Of a DNA stretch of 64,000 nt, positions 17,686 through 26,327 are shown in pieces (position 1 is the stretch's first letter; the number at the start of each line of letters is the position of its first letter). The stretch covers positions 4,212 through 68,211 of the forward strand of contig CAZBZV010000014.1 of assembly GCA_964496505.1 (NCBI GenBank), read 5' to 3'. The notes beneath the pieces were generated by a model. The model searched no databases and was not told the origin of the DNA. It worked only from the letters and a program-made list of their open reading frames with translations. The stretch comes from JAABVY01 sp964496505 (GTDB lineage: Bacteria; Zixibacteria; MSB-5A5; JAABVY01). The position numbers were made by a program, and so were the translations under genes.

Positions 17686-17720
17686 AATTCCTCCTAAGAA
17701 GAATGATATAGCCACCCATG

Positions 17721-17738
17721 TTGTGAAAGCTTTCACAA
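17721..17738. promoter_or_regulatory. Rex operator
   Basis: TTGTGAAAGCTTTCACAA is a perfect 18-bp palindrome that fits the published Rex consensus TTGTGAANNNNTTCACAA at every fixed base. It lies 4 bases downstream of the -10 box and 35 bases before the rex start codon, covering the probable transcription start, so Rex should block its own promoter when NADH is low. Confidence 0.92.
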
Positions 17739-17741
17739 CCA

Positions 17742-17770
17742 ATTTAATCCCCGCTTCAAACAAAAGTCAA
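17742..17770 (-). promoter_or_regulatory. rex promoter
   Basis: On the minus strand TTGACT (17770-17765), a 17-nt spacer and TTAAAT (17747-17742). The predicted start site falls inside the Rex operator. Confidence 0.65.
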
Positions 17771-17780
17771 GGGAAAATTG

Positions 17781-17822
17781 AAAAATAAAAATCCTATCTA
17801 ATGTATCATAATTAGATAGGAT
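17781..17822 (-). terminator. terminator of the YhaN/YhaO-like operon
   Basis: A perfect 12-bp stem, ATCCTATCTAAT (17791-17802) against ATTAGATAGGAT (17811-17822), with an 8-nt loop. On the minus strand it is followed by TTTTATTTTT. It insulates the rex promoter from the operon upstream. Confidence 0.82.
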
Positions 17823-17909
17823 TAGTTCCAAATTTATATTGGATTTTTTTGTATTATATCAAAAATTCGTAGTTAATGATATAATTTGTTATTTTTTTAG
17901 CATTCTCCG

Positions 17910-20063
17910 CTACAAAGCCTGCGCCCTTTGCACCGGCGCTTCGCTTTGTGCAAGGTTTACGGTTTTCTCCGAAAAATCACCATAATAATCGTTGCAGGAG
18001 AATACGAAGATCTGATAATTCTCGCTGTATTGCTTCAAAATCTGAAGGGCTTTCTGCCGTCTTTCCGAGTCAAATGTCAGAAACGGCTCATCAAAAAGCA
18101 ATACCGGCTTCTTTTCCTGCGATATAATCCGAACCAGAGCCATACGTGCGGCCAGATAAAGCTGATCGCGAGTGCCGTGAGAAAGGGCGGTATCGGGATC
18201 GAGCCAGTCGTCTTTTTGCGGAGAGTATACCTCGAAACGGAGGCTCTGACGATCGAAACGCACCCGGTCGTACTTTCCGGAGGTTACCTGTTCCAGAACC
18301 TGCGAGGTCTCCTGTTCCAGAACACCGATAGATGCCTTAAGCACATCTTTGCGGGCTCTTTCAATATATTTTTTAGCCGTTTCATAGGTTTTGACCTGGT
18401 ATTTTGCACGTTCGATGGCATTCTCGACGCCCTCCAGACGCTCCTCGAGCGAGGCCTGAAGTTCGCATCCTGATTCGGCAAATTCGAGCTGGCGTTTGAG
18501 GGCAATTTCAGTGCTTTCCAGATTGACCTTTTGCTTCTCGAGCGCATCCACCAAAACTACCAGCTTTTCCTTTTCATCGGCGTTCATAACATACAGTTTT
18601 AAATCCCGCGCGGCCTCGTTTTCAACCGCTAAATCCCTGGTAACTTTCTCCAGCTCTGTCTGGAGTTCACGCAATGATTTACCGCCCAGCCAGCTTTCAA
18701 ACCGCCTCATCTCGCTTTTAACCTCTTTATCCAGGTCGCGATAATGTTCGAACTTCGATTTTAAAGTGCTGATATCAGATACTTTATATTTCTCCAAAGT
18801 GGTCTCAATCGCTACCTTGGAATCCTCCAGATCGGATTCGATCTCCTCTTGATTGGATTTTTTGAGGTTATACTGCAATTTGACGGCCCTGGCATGACTG
18901 GCCTTGCTGAACCAGAATATCGTTAATGTTATTCCCAGGACAAGACCGCCAAGAGCGCCAAAAATAAAACGGTTATCGCTCATATTCATAACGCCCATCC
19001 AATAGCCAAATGACGCCAGCGAAATCAGAAACATAAAGGCTGCGCTAAGGCTGAGGAACATGCTGGGTTTTGCAAGAGCCAGTTTTTCTGACAGCTCTTC
19101 GACTTTGTCCTCGGCATGATTGGCTTTGCTTTCCAGATAGCGAACCTGGGCCGACTGCTGTTCGGCATAAGAGAGATCCTCGGAGTTGATTTTTGGAAGA
19201 TCGGAAAGCTCTTTTTTGAGGTCTGCTATCACTGTTTCCGAGCTCTGGATTGAGGTCACGCGATTATTCAAATCCTGAAAACGATCCTCCAAGCCCTTCA
19301 ATTTCTCCTCATTTTGGATTGCTTTCTCGGCCTTCTCCATATGAGACTTCTTGGCGGCATATTCGGTTTTGATGCCTTCCAGAAGCGACTGTGTTTCTTT
19401 GAGTTTGGTGCGGTTCTTTCCAATCAGATCGATTTCGCGCTTGGCCTTGTCGAGCTCGTAGATCAGCTCATCCCGGTTTTTCTCAAGTTTCTGGATTACA
19501 CCCAGATGCTTCGTGCCCTGCTTGTTGATGTTTCGGATACTGTCCTCGATCTTGCTGATAGCTTCCGAGGCCAGAACCTCCTCCTGCCCGGCGGTTATCA
19601 TACCCTCTAATTTGTCCTTGATAGCCTCGGCCGACTTGGAAACACGGCCGATCTCATCCTGACGGATCGTGGTGGTGGCCAGATAAATATCGCGGTTGGC
19701 CATACCCAGGCCGGATTCTATGATATTCAGTATCTTCTTCCTATCTGTAACCTCGTCTCCCGTATTCTGTCGAAGAAGCGAGGTCTCTCCGCTTTCGAAA
19801 TCCTTGCGAAGACGGTAAATCTGGCCCTCTATGGCAAATTCCATAGCCAGTTCGAAGGCTTTATCCGCATCCCAGCCGATCTTCTCCTTCAGCTCCTTTT
19901 TGGCGGAGCCCGGATCGGTGAAGAAAAGATCGGTGATGGCTTCGACGATGGATGATTTGCCGGCCTCGTTGGGACCTTTGATAAAGTTAATTCCTTTGTC
20001 GAAGGTCTCCCTGAATGATCTCAGGTTTTTGTACCTGTTTAGTTCGAGCTTAGTGATCTGCAT
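17910..20063 (-). CDS. SbcC/YhaN-like ATPase with membrane segments in the coiled coil
   Basis: 717 aa. N-terminal Walker A GPNEAGKSS (about 33) with the partner strand LNRYKNLRSF, a long coiled coil (about 165-610), and a C-terminal lobe with LSHGTRDQLYLAARMAL (ABC signature region) and PVLLFDEPFLTFD (Walker B). This is the architecture of SbcC/Rad50-type nuclease ATPases. Inside the coil two hydrophobic helices (about 345-390, around FLSLSAAFMFLISLASFGYW) suggest membrane anchoring, as in YhaN-type members rather than classical SbcC, which has a zinc hook there; no CxxC hook was seen. ATG at 20063 is preferred over TTG 20069 because GAGGT lies 7 bases upstream. Its partner nuclease gene ends 10 bases before it. 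Confidence 0.87.
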   Translation of the reverse strand: MQITKLELNRYKNLRSFRETFDKGINFIKGPNEAGKSSIVEAITDLFFTDPGSAKKELKEKIGWDADKAFELAMEFAIEGQIYRLRKDFESGETSLLRQNTGDEVTDRKKILNIIESGLGMANRDIYLATTTIRQDEIGRVSKSAEAIKDKLEGMITAGQEEVLASEAISKIEDSIRNINKQGTKHLGVIQKLEKNRDELIYELDKAKREIDLIGKNRTKLKETQSLLEGIKTEYAAKKSHMEKAEKAIQNEEKLKGLEDRFQDLNNRVTSIQSSETVIADLKKELSDLPKINSEDLSYAEQQSAQVRYLESKANHAEDKVEELSEKLALAKPSMFLSLSAAFMFLISLASFGYWMGVMNMSDNRFIFGALGGLVLGITLTIFWFSKASHARAVKLQYNLKKSNQEEIESDLEDSKVAIETTLEKYKVSDISTLKSKFEHYRDLDKEVKSEMRRFESWLGGKSLRELQTELEKVTRDLAVENEAARDLKLYVMNADEKEKLVVLVDALEKQKVNLESTEIALKRQLEFAESGCELQASLEERLEGVENAIERAKYQVKTYETAKKYIERARKDVLKASIGVLEQETSQVLEQVTSGKYDRVRFDRQSLRFEVYSPQKDDWLDPDTALSHGTRDQLYLAARMALVRIISQEKKPVLLFDEPFLTFDSERRQKALQILKQYSENYQIFVFSCNDYYGDFSEKTVNLAQSEAPVQRAQAL

Positions 20064-20073
20064 ATGCAATACC

Positions 20074-21195
20074 TCAAATAGCGTCTTTACCGGATAGGAG
20101 AGCGTACCCCAGCTTCAGGCTGTCGCGCAGCAACTCCTGTTTTTCAGGATCCTGTTCCTCTTTTATTTCCCCCGAGAGCATGCCGATATACTGTCCCAGA
20201 ATGGTTGTCTCCGGCATATTGAGCTCGTCCAGATTCTCCGGGACCGACTGGGAGCGGTTTACCAGGTCGAGATATAAAAATGAATCGGCCATATGATCGT
20301 ACAGCCGGTCGAAATCGATGAATCCGTCGGCCGGGAATATTCCGGTCAGGATTACACGTAAAAGCTTGTCCTCGCCCACATGCTTGGAAATCTCGCGTTC
20401 CAGTTCGAGAGTGTATTTATAACTCGTGCACGGCAGTTCGATAGTATTCCATTCCAGCTTGCCCACCTGAATTTTATCGACCTGAACCTTGCCCTCGGCA
20501 AACTCAACCAATGCCGCCCAGCCGGCGTCACGCTGCTTGAACGACAGCGGTTCGGGCGAGCCGCAATAGACAGCCGGAACCTTCTGGGTCGGGGCGCGCA
20601 TATGTGAATGCCAGTGTCCCAGAGCGATATAATCGAAGCCGGAGTTCTCGATCTCCTCCAGCCCGATCGGAAAATCATCCGGAGCCGACTTGCCCGGAAT
20701 CGCCAGCGAACCGTGAGCGATTGCGATATGATAACCCGGGGATGAGTCGGGAGTTAAATCCTTGAGTGGTGATTCTTTGGACCGGGTGCCCTGATTGGGA
20801 TTTACGTAAAAAGTCAGACCCAGATCGGGAAAAGAAATTTTTCGCTTTTCCGGATCATTGAACAGATAAAGATTTTCCGGGCATTCATTTTCATGCAGTG
20901 TGTTGAACAGTGAGTTGTCTTCCAGGCAGTCATGGGTTCCGGGGATAACGATTGCCGGTATATCTCCCAGCCGCCCCATCTCGCGCATTGCGAAATCCAG
21001 AAGCGGTTTGGAGATACGGTTGGAATCGAAAAGATCGCCGGCCACAATAAAAGCATCGACTTTGGATTCGAGACAGATATCGATCATTTTTGTGAATGAG
21101 TCCTTAAGTGCGGCACGGACTTTGTCTCCGGATTTACCCAGACCGGCCAGTTTTATGCCCAGATGAATATCGCCGGTATGAAGTATTTTAGCCAT
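20074..21195 (-). CDS. SbcD/Mre11/YhaO-like metallophosphoesterase
   Basis: 373-aa DNA exonuclease candidate. The calcineurin-like motifs appear in order: GDIHLG (8-13), GDLFD, GTHD (Thr instead of the usual Asn in GNHD), AHGS and GHWHSH. The C-terminal 120 residues form a capping region. With the coiled-coil ATPase encoded next, it should form an SbcCD/Mre11-Rad50-like complex acting on DNA ends, possibly held at the membrane by the partner's hydrophobic segments. AGGA lies 6 bases before the ATG. The GTHD change affects a residue that is normally a metal or phosphate contact, so activity should not be assumed. Confidence 0.88.
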   Translation of the reverse strand: MAKILHTGDIHLGIKLAGLGKSGDKVRAALKDSFTKMIDICLESKVDAFIVAGDLFDSNRISKPLLDFAMREMGRLGDIPAIVIPGTHDCLEDNSLFNTLHENECPENLYLFNDPEKRKISFPDLGLTFYVNPNQGTRSKESPLKDLTPDSSPGYHIAIAHGSLAIPGKSAPDDFPIGLEEIENSGFDYIALGHWHSHMRAPTQKVPAVYCGSPEPLSFKQRDAGWAALVEFAEGKVQVDKIQVGKLEWNTIELPCTSYKYTLELEREISKHVGEDKLLRVILTGIFPADGFIDFDRLYDHMADSFLYLDLVNRSQSVPENLDELNMPETTILGQYIGMLSGEIKEEQDPEKQELLRDSLKLGYALLSGKDAI

Positions 21196-21352
21196 AGCAT
21201 TTCCTGTTTTGTTAGTTAAAGACCTCTATAAACTTATCGGTTTATCTGCCCGGTATCTGAATGATCTCAGTCAGTTTTTTGAACAGAGGGGCTATTTTTT
21301 TGAACGGCAGCCATTTAGCTGTTTTGTACGCCGCCCGTCAGGATCCTGGCAC

Positions 21353-21407
21353 GCGCAAGTCCTCATACTGCCCGTCTCCCGGGCGCACCGGGAGGTACGC
21401 CCGGCAC
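21353..21407 (+). repeat. dispersed GC-rich fold-back repeat, copy 1
   Basis: Ends in CCGGGCGcaccgggaggtaCGCCCGG, a hairpin shared with the copy at 24121-24184 (same order, a few differences). It lies between the convergent/tandem genes at 21195 and 21469; the rest of this 270-base gap shows no gene. Confidence 0.65.
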
Positions 21408-21468
21408 ATACGGGATAAGAAATTAATGTGCGGAGTTTGCCGTCTTATTCCGCAATACAATAATTAAA

Positions 21469-22242
21469 TCAATTATCGTGCACGACTTCCCATGAGTCCG
21501 GCCAGGAGCTTCCGCTGGCATAGCGAAGCATCAAGATTTCGGTTCCGGCCTCAAAGTCCAGATCGTTATCCGTAATCAACGGCGGTAGTGTAATGTCATC
21601 TGTCGTCTTGCCGTCAGGAAGCGTGATTTTAACCAGAAGGCGCGGAGCATGCTTCATATCGGTTGGAGTACGGTCGTTGTTATTCGAATGGAATCCCTTT
21701 TCGATATTCATTCCGGTATTTTTCAGCCAGAAGACCTGGAAGCCCTCGAAGCTGTCCGGATCATCGAAGATTTCCCGAACAATCGTTACGATATCATCAG
21801 ACGCCGACCAGGCCTGGCTTTGCAGGTCGATCGTAAATTCCGCCGCATTCGTAAAAGCGGGCTGGTTGTTCCATGTCAGAGTCGACGGGCTCCATTCCTC
21901 ATAAACCCGCTGGACGTCGATTTCCAGATCATCGGTCTGGCCATCCTCGTTTTTGCCGCCATGATAGAGTTCCAGATAGGCCTCCTCGATTGTGGTACCT
22001 TCGGGCAGGCTAGGGATCGGAAAATGCACGAAGCTCTTCTTGGTATCATTGGCATAGGCTACACGCATATAGCCGTCCTGTCCCCAGCTGACATCGGGAG
22101 ACTCATACCAGACCCATGTGTCCTTATCGGCGCCGATCCAGAGATACACCGTTCCGGTCGAGGTCGGCCCGGAGGTTGTCGATTCGCTGCACCCGGACAA
22201 CATAAACATGAATAAAACAGCTATGGATATAAGGTATTTCAT
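21469..22242 (-). CDS. DNRLRE-like lipoprotein
   Basis: 257-aa lipoprotein. ATG at 22242 is the start (GGAGG five bases upstream); it gives a signal peptide ending in the lipobox LSGC. The mature part, with FVHFPIPSLPEGTTIEEAYLE in its first half, then VYEEWSPSTLTWNNQPAF and APRLLVKI, follows the DNRLRE/disaggregatase-like pattern of a beta-sandwich seen in many secreted proteins ('F.ip.lP....i..A.L.L', 'W....tW.n.P'). Its role is presumably carbohydrate or surface binding, but no ligand can be named. The longer in-frame start at 22302 lacks a ribosome site and would bury the signal peptide. Confidence 0.78.
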   Translation of the reverse strand: MKYLISIAVLFMFMLSGCSESTTSGPTSTGTVYLWIGADKDTWVWYESPDVSWGQDGYMRVAYANDTKKSFVHFPIPSLPEGTTIEEAYLELYHGGKNEDGQTDDLEIDVQRVYEEWSPSTLTWNNQPAFTNAAEFTIDLQSQAWSASDDIVTIVREIFDDPDSFEGFQVFWLKNTGMNIEKGFHSNNNDRTPTDMKHAPRLLVKITLPDGKTTDDITLPPLITDNDLDFEAGTEILMLRYASGSSWPDSWEVVHDN

Positions 22243-22520
22243 ATTGTCCTCCTTGTATGATGTTATCGGATTTTTATAATTATAGATTATTTTAGTCCAC
22301 AATGCAAACGCTAACTCAGAATCATTTTTGGAAATCGTGCAAGGCCCGTCAAAGGCTGGATTTACAATCGCTGCACTCTCTCAGAATGATAGTATAAAAG
22401 ATCTTTTCAGCAAAATCGGGAGCTTATAAACGATCCCTTTAAATTGGGATTCTCCTTATTTATGAACCCAATCTAAAGGGCTTGTTGAAAAAGTTGCCAA
22501 AATAGAAAAAAACGAGCCAC
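22243..22520. other. intergenic region without recognised gene
   Basis: Upstream region of the lipoprotein gene at 21469-22242. AT-rich; no open frame with a ribosome site, no terminator with a T-tract and no convincing promoter were seen. Confidence 0.5.
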
Positions 22521-22628
22521 GTCATTCCGAGGAAGTCCCGCCGAAGGCGTGGACTGACGTGGGAATCTACGCGGTTGCCTCAAGAAGAAATGCGGAGATC
22601 GCCACGTCGCTTTGCTCCTCGCGATGAC
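22521..22628. repeat. dispersed GTCATTCC-type repeat
   Basis: Begins GTCATTCCGAGGAAG and ends GCGATGAC, imperfectly inverted, with the internal words typical of intergenic repeat families. It is related in style to, but different in sequence from, the GTCATTCTG elements at 38687, 45733 and 55536. Confidence 0.5.
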
Positions 22629-22766
22629 AAATATCGATGCATTCAGGGTTTATCAACACCTCCTCAAGATTGGAGCACCCAATTATTACTAAGGCCATTA
22701 GAATATGGGAATAAGCTTGCTATATCGGTATAATGATATAAATTACATATAAAATTGGGAGGTTTA

Positions 22767-23294
22767 ATGAAATTCAGATTACTTGCCATATTATCTTTGA
22801 TCTTTCTGCTTGCAATGCCGCTTTCCGCCCAGAAGAATCATTATCGTAAGGCCGATCATGGCTTACAGATGGTTTATAAACACATAACAGGAACATCTCT
22901 AAAGGATGCTATTGACAGCCTGCTGATAGAGGAGTACGGCGCTCTGCCGGATAGTGCGGCTGTATCAAAAGATATAACTCAACAGAAAGGGTGTGGCGGT
23001 CGCAAATCCACGAATCCAAACATTGCCTATATTCCCAATGATTCAGTTACTCCCCCTCCAGTATCATTGGACGAAATAGTCGTGTTTGATGGCAGAGGTG
23101 ATCTAAAAAATCTATCGCCAGTAAGGATTGGATTTTCGGGAGATGATGACTTGCTTAAGCCGTTTGTTCTTGAAATGAAAAGGATATCAAGCACAAGGAT
23201 ATCAGCAACCATTGAATTAAAGGTGTTACCTCAACTTTGTCAGCTAAAAGGCCTTCATTTTGTAAAGCCCGCCCCACGAGCAGTCCATGAATAA
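22767..23294 (+). CDS. secreted protein of unknown function
   Basis: 175 aa. GGGAGG lies 4 bases before ATG 22767; the in-frame codons upstream are ignored. A signal peptide (LLAILSLIFLLAMPLSAQ) is followed by a mature region with no domain I recognise. It contains a Cys-Gly-Gly stretch (KGCGGRKS), a Pro-rich linker (SVTPPPVS), and a C-terminal beta-rich part ending LKVLPQLCQLKG. The two Cys residues might pair. It ends convergently with a small membrane-protein gene, sharing the hairpin at 23291-23329. The gene signals are good; the function is unknown. Confidence 0.6.
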   Translation: MKFRLLAILSLIFLLAMPLSAQKNHYRKADHGLQMVYKHITGTSLKDAIDSLLIEEYGALPDSAAVSKDITQQKGCGGRKSTNPNIAYIPNDSVTPPPVSLDEIVVFDGRGDLKNLSPVRIGFSGDDDLLKPFVLEMKRISSTRISATIELKVLPQLCQLKGLHFVKPAPRAVHE

Positions 23295-23329
23295 AAAAGC
23301 GATGAACCATTCAAGTTGATTCATCGCTT
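23291..23329 (-). terminator. terminator for the 23415-23636 gene
   Basis: AAGCGATGAA (23297-23306) and TTCATCGCTT (23320-23329) form a 10-bp stem; on the minus strand a TTTTTTAT run follows. There is no T-run on the plus strand, so it serves the minus-strand gene. Confidence 0.72.
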
Positions 23330-23414
23330 ACTTCGATCCAACGGATCTACATCGGGTTTCTTCTATCAAAGCTCTCTCCTTCCTGAGTGGGGATTTTTGA
23401 TTCTCATCAAAACA

Positions 23415-23636
23415 TCACAGCCTCTGATAATAGAAATCACCGCGCAAATATCTGTTCACCGTCGAGCCGGTCAGGTAGACCAGAAGCCCGCCGAAGAGCC
23501 ATGCCGAGCCGACCGCAACCGAGGCGCCCGAGGCCAGGCTGACCGCTCCGATCACGAAGCCCACCGCCCCGAGGACCATCAACGCCAGGCTTGCCGACCT
23601 TAACGGATGGTGCAAAATCCAATCGAATATACGCAT
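23415..23636 (-). CDS. small two-helix membrane protein
   Basis: 73 aa with two predicted membrane helices (about 12-32 and 38-57, Ala/Gly/Val/Leu-rich) and short charged ends (MRIFDWILHHPLR, and RYLRGDFYYQRL at the C-terminus). GGCGG lies 6 bases before the ATG and a strong minus-strand terminator follows 86 bases after the stop, which supports it being a real gene rather than a shadow. No family is recognised. Overlapping frames on both strands are open because of the GC-rich helix codons, so confidence is moderate. Confidence 0.5.
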   Translation of the reverse strand: MRIFDWILHHPLRSASLALMVLGAVGFVIGAVSLASGASVAVGSAWLFGGLLVYLTGSTVNRYLRGDFYYQRL

Positions 23637-23826
23637 TTTTAACCGCCTTTTTTGAATGTTATAAGTTAATGTCGCCTTGTATCTTACCTTTTCAATGCCC
23701 CCGTTTTATCCTATCTGATTAGTATTACGAAAGCTGATCGATTTTGTTACATTTTTCGGAGGGGGCTGTGATGATTTTTTATGTCTATCGCTCGTGCGAA
23801 AAGTATGTTTCCGTGCTCCTTGAGCT

Positions 23827-23906
23827 GGGTGGCCTGCCCAAATTAATTTGGGCAGGTGCATAATAGATAGAAAAGCACGCCCAAAGCCAGTTTGGGCGTG
23901 CCACCC
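23827..23906. repeat. cloverleaf-like fold-back element
   Basis: Outer arms GGGTGGC (23827-23833) and GCCACCC (23900-23906) enclose two hairpins, CTGCCCAAATT/AATTTGGGCAG and ACGCCCAAA/TTTGGGCGT. It has the form of an intergenic mobile fold-back repeat. Frames crossing it on both strands are considered spurious. Confidence 0.6.
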
Positions 23907-23973
23907 TGTCGTTTGTGGCAGATGGTTGATTCAAGGAAACGCCCAAAAGCGAGTTTACCGGCGACAGTTAGCG

Positions 23974-24027
23974 GCGGCAGGAATCCTTTCCTGCCGCGAT
24001 TGCTGTCAGGAAGGGATTCCTGACAGC
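23974..24027 (+). repeat. double-hairpin repeat, copy A
   Basis: Hairpin I: GCGGCAGGAA (23974-23983), loop TCCT, TTCCTGCCGC (23988-23997). Hairpin II: GCTGTCAGGAA (24002-24012), loop GGGA, TTCCTGACAGC (24017-24027). The same two hairpins occur in reverse order at 27982-28038. Confidence 0.72.
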
Positions 24028-24120
24028 GCGTGAAAAATAGAAGCTCAAATGTTGCAGACATTTGACAAGCTCAGTTTTTTTCAACACAATCTCAGAATAA
24101 ACGTCTATATTGTAGCATAA

Positions 24121-24184
24121 GTGCGCGGCGTACATCCTCGTACGCCGCGTCTGACCCGGGCGCACCAGGAGGTACGCCCGGCAC
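24121..24184 (+). repeat. dispersed GC-rich fold-back repeat, copy 2
   Basis: GTGC ... GCAC ends, a GCGGCGTA/TACGCCGC hairpin, then CCGGGCG/CGCCCGG. It matches the 21353-21407 element in its 3' two thirds. It ends 17 bases before the GWxTD gene start. Confidence 0.65.
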
Positions 24185-24201
24185 GAACAAATTAGGCTTT
24201 T

Positions 24202-26244
24202 ATGATTAGATACGCAGTATACATATTAACAGCACTGATATTATCTATTACCGCCGCTGATGCCCGGACACTCAAACCCGGTTCCGACGAACATGATGAT
24301 TACCTCAGGGCTCGCGAGCATTATGAAAGGGGCGAATATGAGGAGGCGCGCGATATTCTCTACGGCATGTTGCGCTATTACGACGACGATCCGAATCTGA
24401 ACTATATACTGGGTATGAGCTTCGAAGGCCTGGGCGGGACACATTATCGCAACTACGCACGCAAATATCTCAAGCAGGCGGTACGTCTGGAGCCGGACTC
24501 GCTCGACTGGAGATACGATCTGGGGCTATTGCAGATAGAATCAGATATGGATGAGGCCTCCTATGACCAGTTTCAGGAAATAATCAAAAGGGATTCGAGC
24601 TATATACGCGCCTACTATCATGTCATGGATTTATGCATAGAACGCTTCTGCCATAACGGCAACCGCTCCAAACTGGCCGAGGGATACCGAACTGCGCTTG
24701 TCTCGCAGAGCCGTTTTCCTGAGGATAATGTCATCGCCTATAAAAAGGCGCTTATCTCGATGCTTTTCAAGTCTTATAACGAAGCCGCCAAAATTGTCTC
24801 GCAAATATACAGGCCGGATACTCTGAAAACCGAGATAACGCTTCTGAATGCTTATCTTAAATACCAACTGCGTGATTTCGATCAGAGCTATCGGCTGTTC
24901 AAAAACGCGCTGTCCAAGGTTCCTGAGAAAGACAAGGAAGGTTATTTCGATATCACTCTGCTTCTGTCAAGACAGCAAACCAGAGAGTATGAAGCGTTGA
25001 GCGAAGTAGAACAGAAGGAATTCGAGGACAGATTCTGGAATGGTCTCGATCCCGATCTCACTACAGAAGTAAATGAGAAGATCGTCGAACATTTCGCGCG
25101 TGTGTACTATGCCGATCTGATGTTCTCGCGTCCGCATGCGGATGTGCGCGGCTGGGAGATGGATCAGGGCAAGCTTTATATTCGTTACGGCCCGCCGGCT
25201 TCAGCTAAATGGTTTCTCCCTGAGGATAATGATGCTATGCTAAACTGCCGCTGGAGCTGGGTGTACTATTTCGACGGCCGTCCGGTTGAGCTGGATTTTT
25301 TGAATATGTTCGGCGAGGATAATTATCAACTGGCGCCCCTGAATTACGGCGGGGATGTGAAAATTGCCGATGATCTGGTTAATGAAATTCCCAATGCGGT
25401 GACATTTGCCGAAACCCAAAGCCTGATTAATTCAATCTTCTCATATTTCATCTACAAAGGTCCCGAGGGTGAGGCGATGCTCGATCTGTTCGTGGCGACA
25501 CCATACGATCAGTTCACCTATGAACCTGTCGAGGGGCATGCGGTCTGCTCGGTAGAATACCGAACTGCGCTTATGGATTTGGATGACAGTATTCTGGCCC
25601 GGAAAAAGGACGAACAGCAAATCGTTATCTCTCCAACACTTTCTAAAAATCCAGACTTCTACAATTTTGCGACTATCTCGATGGAATCGCCCTCCGACAG
25701 CCTTCGGGTAGCTTGCGCAATCGAGCAAAAATCCGCACAGCGTGTGAATGTTTACGAGAGGCCGTTACGTGTATATGATTTCTCGGACAGCGGATTCCAC
25801 ATGTCCAGCCTGATTTTAGCCTCGAAAGTTGAGGAGAAGGAAAAGGACTCTCCCTTCAACAGGCGTGACATCAAGCTGATTCCCAATTTCACGAACACAT
25901 ACAGGACAGATGATACATTGATCATCTATTATGAAATATACGACCTGCCTACCAATATCCGCAACCGAACTCACTATCGAATGAGCTATACTATTCAGGA
26001 GCAGGATATCCCCCGTAATATCTTTGGCATGATCGCAAGCGCCTTGTCCAGCGGTCAAAAAACCGGGATCACGCATACTGCAGACAGGGGTGATATCCGC
26101 ACAGAAAGGTTTGAGCCCCTGAAGATCGATATTTCTTCGCTCGATCCGGGCCTGTATGAATTCACGATTACAATCGAGGAATTTGTCTGGGGCAAGACCC
26201 TCACCCGCAAGGCACGCTTCAGCGTGGTAGAAGAATCCCGTTAA
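24202..26244 (+). CDS. GWxTD-domain protein with N-terminal TPR region
   Basis: 680-aa exported protein. A signal peptide (LTALILSITAADA) is followed by helical tetratricopeptide-like repeats (about 25-240, with EHYERGEYEEARDILYGML). Next comes a GWxTD domain: RFWNGLDPDLTTEVNE, YYADLMFS, and GWEMDQGKLYIRYGPP (about 313-335), where Met replaces the Thr of the name-giving motif. The C-terminal part is beta-rich. GWxTD proteins are found in Bacteroidota- and Zixibacteria-like genomes; their role is not established. A dispersed repeat ends immediately upstream, so the promoter may lie inside it. AGG sits five bases before the ATG. Confidence 0.85.
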   Translation: MIRYAVYILTALILSITAADARTLKPGSDEHDDYLRAREHYERGEYEEARDILYGMLRYYDDDPNLNYILGMSFEGLGGTHYRNYARKYLKQAVRLEPDSLDWRYDLGLLQIESDMDEASYDQFQEIIKRDSSYIRAYYHVMDLCIERFCHNGNRSKLAEGYRTALVSQSRFPEDNVIAYKKALISMLFKSYNEAAKIVSQIYRPDTLKTEITLLNAYLKYQLRDFDQSYRLFKNALSKVPEKDKEGYFDITLLLSRQQTREYEALSEVEQKEFEDRFWNGLDPDLTTEVNEKIVEHFARVYYADLMFSRPHADVRGWEMDQGKLYIRYGPPASAKWFLPEDNDAMLNCRWSWVYYFDGRPVELDFLNMFGEDNYQLAPLNYGGDVKIADDLVNEIPNAVTFAETQSLINSIFSYFIYKGPEGEAMLDLFVATPYDQFTYEPVEGHAVCSVEYRTALMDLDDSILARKKDEQQIVISPTLSKNPDFYNFATISMESPSDSLRVACAIEQKSAQRVNVYERPLRVYDFSDSGFHMSSLILASKVEEKEKDSPFNRRDIKLIPNFTNTYRTDDTLIIYYEIYDLPTNIRNRTHYRMSYTIQEQDIPRNIFGMIASALSSGQKTGITHTADRGDIRTERFEPLKIDISSLDPGLYEFTITIEEFVWGKTLTRKARFSVVEESR

Positions 26245-26265
26245 GATCGTCCCCTTTCATCCATC

Positions 26266-26294
26266 TTGACAAATCCCTGATATGGGCGTATTTT
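26266..26294 (+). promoter_or_regulatory. promoter of hbd-crt
   Basis: TTGACA (26266-26271), 17-nt spacer, TATTTT (26289-26294), 34 bases before the hbd ATG. Confidence 0.6.
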
Positions 26295-26327
26295 GAGCGA
26301 AATCCAAAATCATGGAAGGAGAATAAG

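Noticed and set aside
17685..17763. Longer Rex start at 17763
   Set aside because: Would translate through the Rex operator and ribosome site, and give an N-terminus longer than the family.
23843..24061. 72-codon minus-strand frame
   Set aside because: Consists of fold-back repeat sequence; no ribosome site.
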